This document shows positions 1-6,092 of a DNA stretch of 9,865 nucleotides, piece by piece. The position numbers and the translations under genes were made by a program. This DNA comes from Firm-04 sp946413695 (GTDB lineage: Bacteria; Bacillota; Clostridia; Oscillospirales; Ruminococcaceae). The stretch lies in NCBI GenBank assembly GCA_946413695.1, contig CAMKLV010000099.1, positions 1 to 9,865 of the forward strand, given 5' to 3'. How positions within the stretch are numbered: position 1 is the stretch's first letter; the number at the start of each line of letters is the position of its first letter. The notes beneath the pieces are model-generated. The model was not told the origin of the DNA. It made no database searches and worked only from the letters and a program-made list of their open reading frames with translations.

Positions 1-39
1 GAGAGGCTTACGCTTTAAGGGGGTCAAGGAATCAGGAAA

Positions 40-138
40 GGGGAGCGCGAGGGGAGAACCTAAAGGGGATAGGGGGAATGTGAGCCTTGCGAACCTTCCC
101 CCTGTCCTCTTTGGGTTCTCCCCTCGCATTCGCGCCCC
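40..138 (+). repeat. Long RNA-type hairpin (inverted repeat)
   Basis: Bases 47-78 pair with 96-127 over 32 consecutive positions around a 17-nt loop (79-95). Twenty-nine pairs are Watson-Crick. The other three (61-113, 66-108, 70-104) are G-U wobbles if the + strand is transcribed, but A-C mismatches on the minus strand. A weaker outer part, GGGG 40-43 with CCCC 135-138, may extend it. No T-run follows, so it is not a standard intrinsic terminator. It could be an intergenic repeat element or the 3' end of a transcript starting left of the window. The structure is seen directly; the function is unknown. Confidence 0.75.
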
Positions 139-146
139 GCGCCCAG

Positions 147-241
147 TAAAATCAAACATTCGGACAATAGATAAAAAATAAGAGATCAAAAGCCGAACTA
201 TTCGCCCAAAAACTAAAATCAAACCCTCGGACACAGGATAA
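147..241. repeat. Imperfect 28-nt direct repeat
   Basis: The 28 bases at 147-174 recur at 214-241 with 23 identities, sharing TAAAATCAAAC, TCGGACA and GATAA. The copies are 67 bases apart, start to start. The A-rich DNA around them (about 142-275) has no open frame with a ribosome binding site and no other structure that I can see. Confidence 0.5.
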
Positions 242-275
242 GAACAATAAACCCCAAATCAGCTTTAACGAACAG

Positions 276-319
276 AAAAGCCGCCAAATCAACGCATTAA
301 CACTGATTCAGCGGCTTTT
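276..319 (-). terminator. Intrinsic terminator downstream of the gerA-type gene
   Basis: AAAAGCCGC (276-284) is perfectly complementary to GCGGCTTTT (311-319), a 9-bp stem with a 26-nt loop. Read on the minus strand it ends in TTTTCTGTT, as expected for the end of the gerA transcript. The A and T ends could also let it work in the + direction. Confidence 0.6.
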
Positions 320-335
320 ATATAAAACGGGGTCT

Positions 336-350
336 GGGGGCGGAGCCCCC
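336..350 (-). other. GC-rich hairpin abutting the gerA stop codon
   Basis: GGGGG (336-340) and CCCCC (346-350) form a 5-bp stem with a 5-nt loop, one base beyond the stop codon of the minus-strand gene. The nearest T-run in the minus direction is about 12 nt past the stem, so it may assist the 276-319 terminator or protect the 3' end rather than terminate by itself. Confidence 0.45.
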
Positions 351-351
351 A

Positions 352-1815
352 TTATAGATCCGCCGGAGGCACCGCCGCCCCCTCCCGCACCTCCGAGACG
401 CGAAAATTGCTCTGCGAAAGCCGCCGGAACCCGACCCGCGCGAAAATATCCTGCAAACGGTTCGGCAGCAGCGGTGCAACCGGCGCAGAGACCGGATATC
501 CGAAAATCTCCGTGCCGCAGATGTGAAACAGCACCGCAATCCCGAGCAGCGCAACCGCCGGAAGCCCGGCCGCCGCAGCAGCGAGAATAAACGCCGGACG
601 CAGCACCGTCAGGGCGGCATGGTGCTCCGGAATGATAAATCCCGCAGTCGCCGCAAGTGCCGCAACGGTCAGCACCGGCGTACTGATCAGCCCCGACTGC
701 ACCGCCGCATCCCCGATGAGCAGCCCGCCGATCATCCCGACAGCCCCGCCGACCGCTTTCGGCAGCCGCAGTCCCGCCTCGCGCACAATCTCAAATAAAA
801 ACAGCACGCCGAGCATCTCCGCAGCGAGCGAAAACGGCACATTTTTCTCAGAATCCGCAAGCAGACGCAGCAGCGTCTCATGCAGCAGCTCCGGATGATG
901 CAGCGCCGCCGCAAGATATCCCGCGGGCAGCAGCAGCGCAATCAGTGCCGCCGCATATTTGATCCAGCGCAGGAGCGTCGCATAGGCAGGCGGATAGTTG
1001 TAGTCATCGAGCGTCTGAAAGGTCTCGCAGAAAAGCTGCGGCAAAAGCAGTGCAAAGGGCGTGCCGTCAATCAGGATGCCGACTCTGCCCTCTAAGAGCT
1101 TTGCGCAGAGAATATCCGGGCGCTCCGTTGTCCCGACGCTGTGGACAAGCCGGAAATCGCTGCCCTCCAGAAACGGCCGGACATATCCGCCGGAAAGGAT
1201 GCTCTCAAGCGGCAGACCCCCGAGCGTATCGCGGATCTTCTGCAGCAGATCCTCCGGCACGCGGTCGCGCAGATAGACCATGCACAGATCGGTCTGCGAG
1301 AGCGTGCCTGCGGTGCGGAGTTCAAAGGTCAGAAGCGGCGTTTTCATCCTGCGCCGGATCAGCGACATATTCATGCGGACGGGCTCGGTGAAGCCCTCCT
1401 TTGCGCCGTAGATATTCAGCTCGCCGGAGGGCTCGGAGATACCGCGCGATGCATACCCCTGCAGACCGCAGGCGAGACAGAAATCCGCGCCCTCCGCAAG
1501 CAGGATGACAAAGCCGGAATGCAGCAGATGCAGCAGTGTACCGGTATCTCCGGCGGCGGTGCTGTCCGCGGCAAAGAGCCGGTAACTGCGCAGAAAACGC
1601 AGCAGGGCAGCGCCGTCTGCAAAATCGCCCTGCAGCGTGTGCAGGGGCTCTGCAATCTGTTCGCTGATGCCGCTGCTGCTGCACATGCCCTCGCAGGAGA
1701 GCAGCGCGCAGGCAATGCCGCAGACGGTCACGCGGCTGAGAACAATATCCGCGGAGCTGCCCGTCAGGTGCCGGATGATGCAGAGATTCTGTTCGAGATG
1801 ATCGGTCAGTTTCAT
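352..1815 (-). CDS. GerA-family spore germinant receptor, A subunit
   Basis: A 487-residue membrane protein of the GerA/SpoVAF family. These A subunits sit in the inner spore membrane and sense nutrients with B and C partners to trigger germination. Family signatures are clear: a soluble N-terminal half with RGISEPSGE (124-132) and EGFTEPVRMNMSLIRRR (140-156), then TERPDILCAKLLEGRVGILI (230-249) followed by DGTPF and DDYNYPP (270-276). Hydrophobic segments lie near 285-306, 328-345, 355-396 and 403-435. Length is normal for the family. The start follows AAAGGGAG with 7-nt spacing; longer upstream frames would run into the opposite gene. No gerB or gerC gene is visible: terminator-like DNA lies downstream and a divergent gene upstream, so it appears monocistronic. 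It could be SpoVAF-like rather than a GerAA proper. Family assignment is firm; ligand and partners are unknown. Confidence 0.9.
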   Translation of the reverse strand: MKLTDHLEQNLCIIRHLTGSSADIVLSRVTVCGIACALLSCEGMCSSSGISEQIAEPLHTLQGDFADGAALLRFLRSYRLFAADSTAAGDTGTLLHLLHSGFVILLAEGADFCLACGLQGYASRGISEPSGELNIYGAKEGFTEPVRMNMSLIRRRMKTPLLTFELRTAGTLSQTDLCMVYLRDRVPEDLLQKIRDTLGGLPLESILSGGYVRPFLEGSDFRLVHSVGTTERPDILCAKLLEGRVGILIDGTPFALLLPQLFCETFQTLDDYNYPPAYATLLRWIKYAAALIALLLPAGYLAAALHHPELLHETLLRLLADSEKNVPFSLAAEMLGVLFLFEIVREAGLRLPKAVGGAVGMIGGLLIGDAAVQSGLISTPVLTVAALAATAGFIIPEHHAALTVLRPAFILAAAAAGLPAVALLGIAVLFHICGTEIFGYPVSAPVAPLLPNRLQDIFARVGFRRLSQSNFRVSEVREGAAVPPADL

Positions 1816-1843
1816 GTATTCACTCCCTTTGTGCTCAGTGTTC

Positions 1844-1875
1844 CCCGCGTCAGGCGGGATATGCTTTGTACAAAG
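1844..1875. promoter_or_regulatory. Hairpin and 12-bp palindrome in the divergent intergenic region
   Basis: Between the divergent starts at 1815 and 1976 lie a 5-bp hairpin (CCCGC 1844-1848 / GCGGG 1854-1858) and the perfect palindrome CTTTGTACAAAG (1864-1875), followed by an A-rich tract to 1884. The palindrome is 22 bases upstream of the -35 of the rightward promoter and could be an operator for either gene. No convincing sigma-G or sigma-A promoter for the gerA gene could be picked out here. Confidence 0.3.
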
Positions 1876-1897
1876 AAAAAATAAATGACGCAGATGC

Positions 1898-1926
1898 TTG
1901 CTTTTTGCAGGGCACTGTGCTATACT
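1898..1926 (+). promoter_or_regulatory. Sigma-A promoter for the LRR-dockerin gene
   Basis: TTGCTT (1898-1903), a 17-bp spacer and TATACT (1921-1926), with a TG one base before the -10 (extended -10). Predicted start is near 1933, giving a leader of about 43 nt. Confidence 0.65.
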
Positions 1927-1975
1927 GGAATCAGCGGCGATTTTGCCGCAGAAACATCGAAAGGGAGGACTGTTT

Positions 1976-4180
1976 ATGAAATCATACAAATCAATCACAT
2001 GCATTGCCGCAGCCGTACTTGCTTTTTCCGGCGTCACGGCTTCATATCCGGCGGCACTGCCGGTCTGCGCGGCGGAATATCCGCTGCCGGAAGGCGGCAC
2101 ATACGGCGGCAACATCACCTGGAAATATGACGAGGCTGCAGGGACGCTGCGTTTTTCCGGCACGGGCGCGATGAAGCAGCCTGCGAAAGACGCACGCATG
2201 CCGTGGTATGAGAACCTGTCGCTCGGCTGCGCAACGAAAGTTGAAATTGCGGACGGCGTTACCGGCATCTGCGATTCTGCATTTGCAGGCGGTGTCCGGC
2301 TCAGCGGCATAGTCCTGCCTGTAAGTGTCACAAGCATCGGAGATCACGCATTTGATTCATGCAGCATGCGCGAAATTGATCTCGGCGGCAGCGTGACGAA
2401 AATCGGAAAGGGCGCATTCTGTAACTGCAGTGAACTTGCGCGCATCATCATCCGGAATCCGGAATGCGAAATTGATCCGGACGCAGCCACAATCTGCAGC
2501 GGCTATGAATCGAGCGCCAAAGAAGGCAAATATACATTCCGCGGTGTGATCTGCGGACAGCCCGGCTCCACCGCAGAAGCCTATGCAAAACAGCACGGCT
2601 GCCGGTTCATGACAATCGAAGAAATGCCGGAAGACATCAGCTGCGGCAAAGACCCGCTGAATGACACGCTGATGTGGGATTTTGACAAAGAGACCAATAC
2701 ACTGCGGATTCTCGGCACAGGCGATCTGGCGGATTATTCCGCAGAAAATCCGAGCCCGTGGAGCGAATATGACAGCGAGATCAAAAAGCTGATTCTTTCT
2801 GAGGGTCTGCGCAGCATCGGCGCACAGGCGTTCTACCACTGCACAGAGCTGGAGGAGGCTGTGATTCCGCAGGGCGTCTGGGCGATCGGCGAGCTTGCCT
2901 TCGGAAACTGCGAAAAGCTGAAAAAGGTCACGATCCCGTCCAGCGCGGAGGAGATCGGGCGGCAGGCATTCGAGGGCACCGGCTGGCTGGATGCACAGCT
3001 TGCAGAGAACAAATACGCAATTGCAAATGATATCCTGTTTGCCGTGTCGCCCGACCTGCAGAAGGCGGAGATTCCCGCGGGCGTAGAGAAGATCGGCACC
3101 GGCGCAATGTCAGGATGCATGGCGCTGCAATCCGCGGTGATTCCGGATTCTGTCCAGCGCATCAGCGATGAAGCATTTTACGGATGCGAGAACCTCACGT
3201 CGGTCACAATTCCGGACAGCTTGTCTGCTGTCGGTGCACGGGCGTTTGCGGAATGCACTTCGCTCGAAAGCATCACCCTGCCGAAGGCGCTTGCGGATAT
3301 CGCAGATGAAATGTTCAGCGGATGCACTTCGCTGAAAAAGGCTGCATTGCCGGATGACATGCAGACGATCGGAAACGGGGCATTCAAAGGCTGCCAGTCG
3401 CTGGAACAGATTGTCATTCCGGAAAGCGTGACACAGATCGGCAAACGTGCTTTTGAAGATTGCAGCAATTTGCACGCAGTCACGCTGCCGAATGAACTCA
3501 CGCGCATTGCAGACGGCACATTCCTGAACTGCAGCATGCTGAAGACGCTGCAGCTCCCGCAGGCGCTTGAAAGCATCGGCGCAAGTGCGTTTTCCGGCTG
3601 CGTGCTGGAAGAAATAACACTGCCGGAAACGCTGCAGGAGATCGGAAACGGTGCGTTCAGCAACTGCTCTGCGCTGGAAAGCATCACGCTCCCGAAGAGC
3701 GTACAGAGCGTCGGCGCGCATGCGTTCGCAAGATGCGAAAAGCTGAAAGAGATCACCTTTGAAAATCCGCTGTGCGCGATCGCCCCGGGCAGAGACACGA
3801 TCTGCAGCCATGAGGCGAACGAAGTCAGTCAGGCAGCCTACAGCGGCACAATCCGCGGCTATGAGGGCTCAGTCGCAGAGGCATATGCAAACAAATGGAA
3901 ATATACCTTTGAATCGCTCGGCAAGGCGGAGGCACTGCTGAAAGGCGACTTTGACGGAAACGGCGATGTCAATGTGGTCGATGCGCAGTTCGCCCTGATT
4001 TTCTATACCAAATCCATTTCCGGCAATTCGCAGATCATCGGCGAAACGCAGAAAACCGCCTGCGATATCGACGGCGACGGCAAAGTCTCCCTCGAGGATG
4101 CGCAGCTGATTCTCTCCTATTATGTGAAGAATCTCGGCGTGAATCCAAAGATCGGCTGGGAGAAATTCCTCGGAAAATAA
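1976..4180 (+). CDS. Secreted LRR (BspA-type) protein with C-terminal dockerin
   Basis: A 734-residue secreted protein. A signal peptide (about 1-33, ending near VCAA) precedes two modules of the same design: a cap (TWKYDEAAGTLRFSGTG near 49; MWDFDKETNTLRILGTG near 230), leucine-rich repeats of the LRR_5 type (SIGxxAFxxCxxLxxITLPxS), and a closing cap with TICS and AEAYA motifs. Module 1 has only about three repeats, module 2 about a dozen, with one interrupted unit containing GWLDAQLAEN. A dockerin follows from about 656, with two canonical calcium loops, DFDGNGDVNVVD and DIDGDGKVSLED, then a short tail. The start follows GGAGG with 7-nt spacing. No catalytic domain is visible, so it is probably a binding or adhesion component carried on a scaffoldin cohesin. 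The ligand and which cohesin it fits are unknown. It has its own promoter and terminator. Confidence 0.92.
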   Translation: MKSYKSITCIAAAVLAFSGVTASYPAALPVCAAEYPLPEGGTYGGNITWKYDEAAGTLRFSGTGAMKQPAKDARMPWYENLSLGCATKVEIADGVTGICDSAFAGGVRLSGIVLPVSVTSIGDHAFDSCSMREIDLGGSVTKIGKGAFCNCSELARIIIRNPECEIDPDAATICSGYESSAKEGKYTFRGVICGQPGSTAEAYAKQHGCRFMTIEEMPEDISCGKDPLNDTLMWDFDKETNTLRILGTGDLADYSAENPSPWSEYDSEIKKLILSEGLRSIGAQAFYHCTELEEAVIPQGVWAIGELAFGNCEKLKKVTIPSSAEEIGRQAFEGTGWLDAQLAENKYAIANDILFAVSPDLQKAEIPAGVEKIGTGAMSGCMALQSAVIPDSVQRISDEAFYGCENLTSVTIPDSLSAVGARAFAECTSLESITLPKALADIADEMFSGCTSLKKAALPDDMQTIGNGAFKGCQSLEQIVIPESVTQIGKRAFEDCSNLHAVTLPNELTRIADGTFLNCSMLKTLQLPQALESIGASAFSGCVLEEITLPETLQEIGNGAFSNCSALESITLPKSVQSVGAHAFARCEKLKEITFENPLCAIAPGRDTICSHEANEVSQAAYSGTIRGYEGSVAEAYANKWKYTFESLGKAEALLKGDFDGNGDVNVVDAQFALIFYTKSISGNSQIIGETQKTACDIDGDGKVSLEDAQLILSYYVKNLGVNPKIGWEKFLGK

Positions 4181-4188
4181 AGATTCTG

Positions 4189-4230
4189 TGCCGCGGCTCT
4201 CTGCACAAGGAGAACCGCGGCATTCCTTTA
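4189..4230 (+). terminator. Terminator after the LRR-dockerin gene
   Basis: TGCCGCGG (4189-4196) pairs perfectly with CCGCGGCA (4215-4222) across an 18-nt loop, followed by TTCCTTTA. It starts 9 bases after the stop codon. Confidence 0.75.
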
Positions 4231-4264
4231 CAGCTTTGTAACCGGAATTTATAAAAAATAAAAG

Positions 4265-4293
4265 TTGCTTTTTCGGCGCGGTTGTGTTATAAT
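4265..4293 (+). promoter_or_regulatory. Sigma-A promoter for the capA-like gene
   Basis: TTGCTT (4265-4270), a 17-bp spacer and TATAAT (4288-4293), with an extended -10 TG. Predicted start is near 4300, giving a leader of about 60 nt. Confidence 0.8.
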
Positions 4294-4362
4294 AGAAAAG
4301 ATCGGGCGGATTCGGCAAAAACCGACATCCCTCCGCAGAGAACGGAAAGGAGCTTCGGGAAC

Positions 4363-5655
4363 ATGAAGCATTCAGATAAAGGAGATCTTCGCGCACAGAT
4401 CGCTGCATTGCTGCTCGCGGCAGGCACGATCCTCTGCCTGACTGCATGCAGCGGCGATTCCGGCTCAAAGGTGATCGAAAACATCGAGCCTTCTGTCACG
4501 GATTCCACTGCACCCGTCACGCTTGCGACGGAGACTACTGTCATCACAACCACCACAATCCCGGTTGTGCCGCCGGATATCAGCGTCAATATGCTCGCTG
4601 TCGGCGATAACCTCGTGCAGACCGCTGTCTATAAGGCGGCGCAGGCAAGAGCCGTCAACGGCGAGGAATATAATTTTGCACCGCTTTACGAAAACATCAA
4701 GCCGATTGTGGAGGCTGCCGATATCGCGGTGATCAATCAGGAGACGATCATCTGCGGCGACGGCTATGAGGTCTCCGGCTCGAACTTCAACTTCTGCTCG
4801 CCGCCGGTGCTCGGCGAAACAATGGCAGAGGTCGGATTCGATATCTTCACGCTTGCCAACAACCACATGCTCGACCGGACAATCAACGGTCTGGAAGCGT
4901 CGATCAACTACTGGGATGACATGATGCGCAGATATCCGATCCTTGCGCTCGGCGCCTACCGCAACACCACCGATCAGGATACGATCCGCGTGCAGGATAT
5001 CAAGGGCATGCGCATTGCCTACCTTGCCTACACCGAGAGCCTGAACGGCTACTCCATTCCGGAGAACTCCGAGATCCGCGTCGGCAGAACCGAGAACGAG
5101 GAGCTGCTCGAACGCCAGATCAAACGTGCGGCTGAGGTCGCGGATGCGGTTGTGGTTGCAGCGCACTGGGGCGATGAGGATACGCATGTTGTCCGCGAGG
5201 GCGTCAAAGTGCTTGCAAACAAGATGATCGGCTGGGGCGCGGATGTCATTCTCGGCTCGCATCCCCACACCGCGCAGACAATGGAATACATCACCCGCGA
5301 GGACGGCTCCAAGGGCTTTGTGTTCTATTCGCTCGGCAACTTCATCTCCGCACAGACCGACAACATGAATCTCATCGGCGAGATGGGCTCGTTCAACATC
5401 GTCAAGGACGGCGTCACCGGCGAGGTCACAATCGAGGATGTCGGCTGCATGCCGGTCATCACGCATTATGATGACGGGCAGTTCTCAAACCTGCGGCTGT
5501 ATCCTTATAATATGTATACGCCGGAGCTTGCCGCATCGCACGGTCTGCCCTATGCGCCCTACAGCACAGGCCCCGCATATCAGGTCTTTGATATGGACAC
5601 GATCAATGCGATCATCGACGCAAACATTCCGAAGGAATTTCAGCGGCTTGAATGA
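4363..5655 (+). CDS. CapA/PgsA-family metallophosphatase lipoprotein
   Basis: A 430-residue lipoprotein of the PGA_cap (CapA/YwtB) family, a calcineurin-like metallophosphatase fold known from poly-gamma-glutamate capsule systems. The N-terminus is a lipoprotein signal with lipobox LTAC (Cys29), then a Ser/Thr-rich stretch (about 44-66, including TTVITTTT). The catalytic domain follows with the expected motifs: VGDN (80-83), INQET (125-129), ANNHMLD (165-171), AHWGDE (267-272), GSHPHTAQ (298-305) and YSLGNF (322-327), which carry the likely metal ligands. The start at the ATG after AAAGGAG (4346-4352, 10-nt spacing) puts the lipobox at the right distance; an upstream in-frame GTG lies inside the promoter. 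No PgsB, PgsC or other capsule gene is nearby, so a gamma-PGA role is doubtful. A cell-surface phosphoesterase of unknown substrate is the safer reading. Confidence 0.9.
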   Translation: MKHSDKGDLRAQIAALLLAAGTILCLTACSGDSGSKVIENIEPSVTDSTAPVTLATETTVITTTTIPVVPPDISVNMLAVGDNLVQTAVYKAAQARAVNGEEYNFAPLYENIKPIVEAADIAVINQETIICGDGYEVSGSNFNFCSPPVLGETMAEVGFDIFTLANNHMLDRTINGLEASINYWDDMMRRYPILALGAYRNTTDQDTIRVQDIKGMRIAYLAYTESLNGYSIPENSEIRVGRTENEELLERQIKRAAEVADAVVVAAHWGDEDTHVVREGVKVLANKMIGWGADVILGSHPHTAQTMEYITREDGSKGFVFYSLGNFISAQTDNMNLIGEMGSFNIVKDGVTGEVTIEDVGCMPVITHYDDGQFSNLRLYPYNMYTPELAASHGLPYAPYSTGPAYQVFDMDTINAIIDANIPKEFQRLE

Positions 5656-5740
5656 TATGCCGCATATCAGAAAAATAACGGGAATCCCGCGAAATCTGAG
5701 CCTGATTTTCAGGCCCGGAAACTTCGCGGGATTTTCTCTT
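5654..5740 (+). terminator. Terminator after the capA-like gene
   Basis: AATCCCGCGAA (5683-5693) pairs perfectly with TTCGCGGGATT (5723-5733), enclosing a nested hairpin (GCCTGA 5700-5705 / TCAGGC 5709-5714), and is followed by TTCTCTT. A second small hairpin, GATATG / CATATC (5654-5659 / 5663-5668), overlaps the stop codon. This isolates the capA-like gene from the sca promoter. Confidence 0.85.
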
Positions 5741-5741
5741 G

Positions 5742-5769
5742 TTAGATTGCATAATTTTAGTGTATCTAA
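5742..5769. promoter_or_regulatory. Inverted repeat upstream of the sca promoter
   Basis: TTAGAT (5742-5747) and ATCTAA (5764-5769) are complementary half-sites 16 bases apart in AT-rich DNA, 33 bases upstream of the sca -35. It could be an activator or repressor site. This is weak evidence from symmetry and position only. Confidence 0.25.
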
Positions 5770-5802
5770 TTTATCAATAATCACAAAAACGGTAACGAAG
5801 TC

Positions 5803-5831
5803 TTGACTTTGTGACAGCGGTTTATTATAAT
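5803..5831 (+). promoter_or_regulatory. Sigma-A promoter of the sca cluster
   Basis: TTGACT (5803-5808), a 17-bp spacer and a perfect TATAAT (5826-5831). This is the best promoter in the window. Predicted start is near 5838, about 255 nt before the scaC ATG. No other good promoter is seen before scaA or scaB, so it may drive all three genes. Confidence 0.85.
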
Positions 5832-5837
5832 GGTAGT

Positions 5838-6092
5838 AAGCCGTATTGTCTGGATACGTGTACCCTGTTGCGGGAGTCCCTGCGCTTTAGTACGGAAGCC
5901 GCAGGACGCCCGGAACCGGATGCACACCCGGTACGGATCAAACGGGTGACCCGCCGCCGTGCATCTCCGGAACGATTTTGAATCCGGTGAAGGAATGCAT
6001 GACGTCCGGTGAATTGCCCGAGATATATGAAAAGAAATGTATCAGCGCGTTTCTTGGAGTATATACATTATCATGAAAGAAGGAGGAAAGGA
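5838..6092 (+). promoter_or_regulatory. Long structured 5' leader of scaC
   Basis: The predicted leader is about 255 nt. CGTAT/ATACG (5842-5846 / 5854-5858) can form a small hairpin, or CCGTAT (5841-5846) can pair with GTACGG (5890-5895) as a closing stem. A second domain is well defined: CCGGA (5910-5914) with TCCGG (5966-5970), a 4-nt bulge, GATGCAC (5919-5925) with GTGCATC (5959-5965), and inside it ACCCG (5926-5930) with CGGGT (5943-5947). Then TCCGGTGAA occurs twice (5983-5991 and 6005-6013). This suggests a riboswitch, attenuator or stabilising leader, but it matches no class I can name and has no obvious terminator stem. The structure is seen; the function is inferred. Confidence 0.5.
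5999..6076 (+). CDS. Possible leader peptide ORF (25 codons)
   Basis: ATG at 5999, preceded by AAGGA (5990-5994) with a short 4-nt gap, opens a 25-codon frame ending in TGA at 6074-6076. That stop overlaps (ATGA) an ATG at 6073, whose 7-codon frame ends in TGA at 6094-6096, overlapping the scaC ATG at 6093 by the same ATGA arrangement. Such a chain could couple translation into scaC, but frames this short arise by chance and the peptide has no recognisable feature. Confidence 0.2.
   Translation: MTSGELPEIYEKKCISAFLGVYTLS

Noticed and set aside
1141..1884. Plus-strand open frame opposite the gerA-type gene
   Set aside because: It is Gln/Arg/Ala-rich low-complexity translation of the GC-rich reverse strand of a clear GerA gene.
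3110..3811. Minus-strand frames opposite the LRR repeats
   Set aside because: Repeated residues simply mirror the LRR periodicity on the other strand.
4465..5466. Minus-strand open frame opposite the capA-like gene
   Set aside because: The + strand frame carries every CapA motif and a lipobox. The antisense product is unrecognisable.
5977..6025. Cobalamin-riboswitch-like text (AATCCGGTGAA, TTGCCCG)
   Set aside because: The resemblance is superficial. The GCCACTG core and the B12-box (AAGCCAGGAGACC-like) are missing, and TCCGGTGAA is just repeated.
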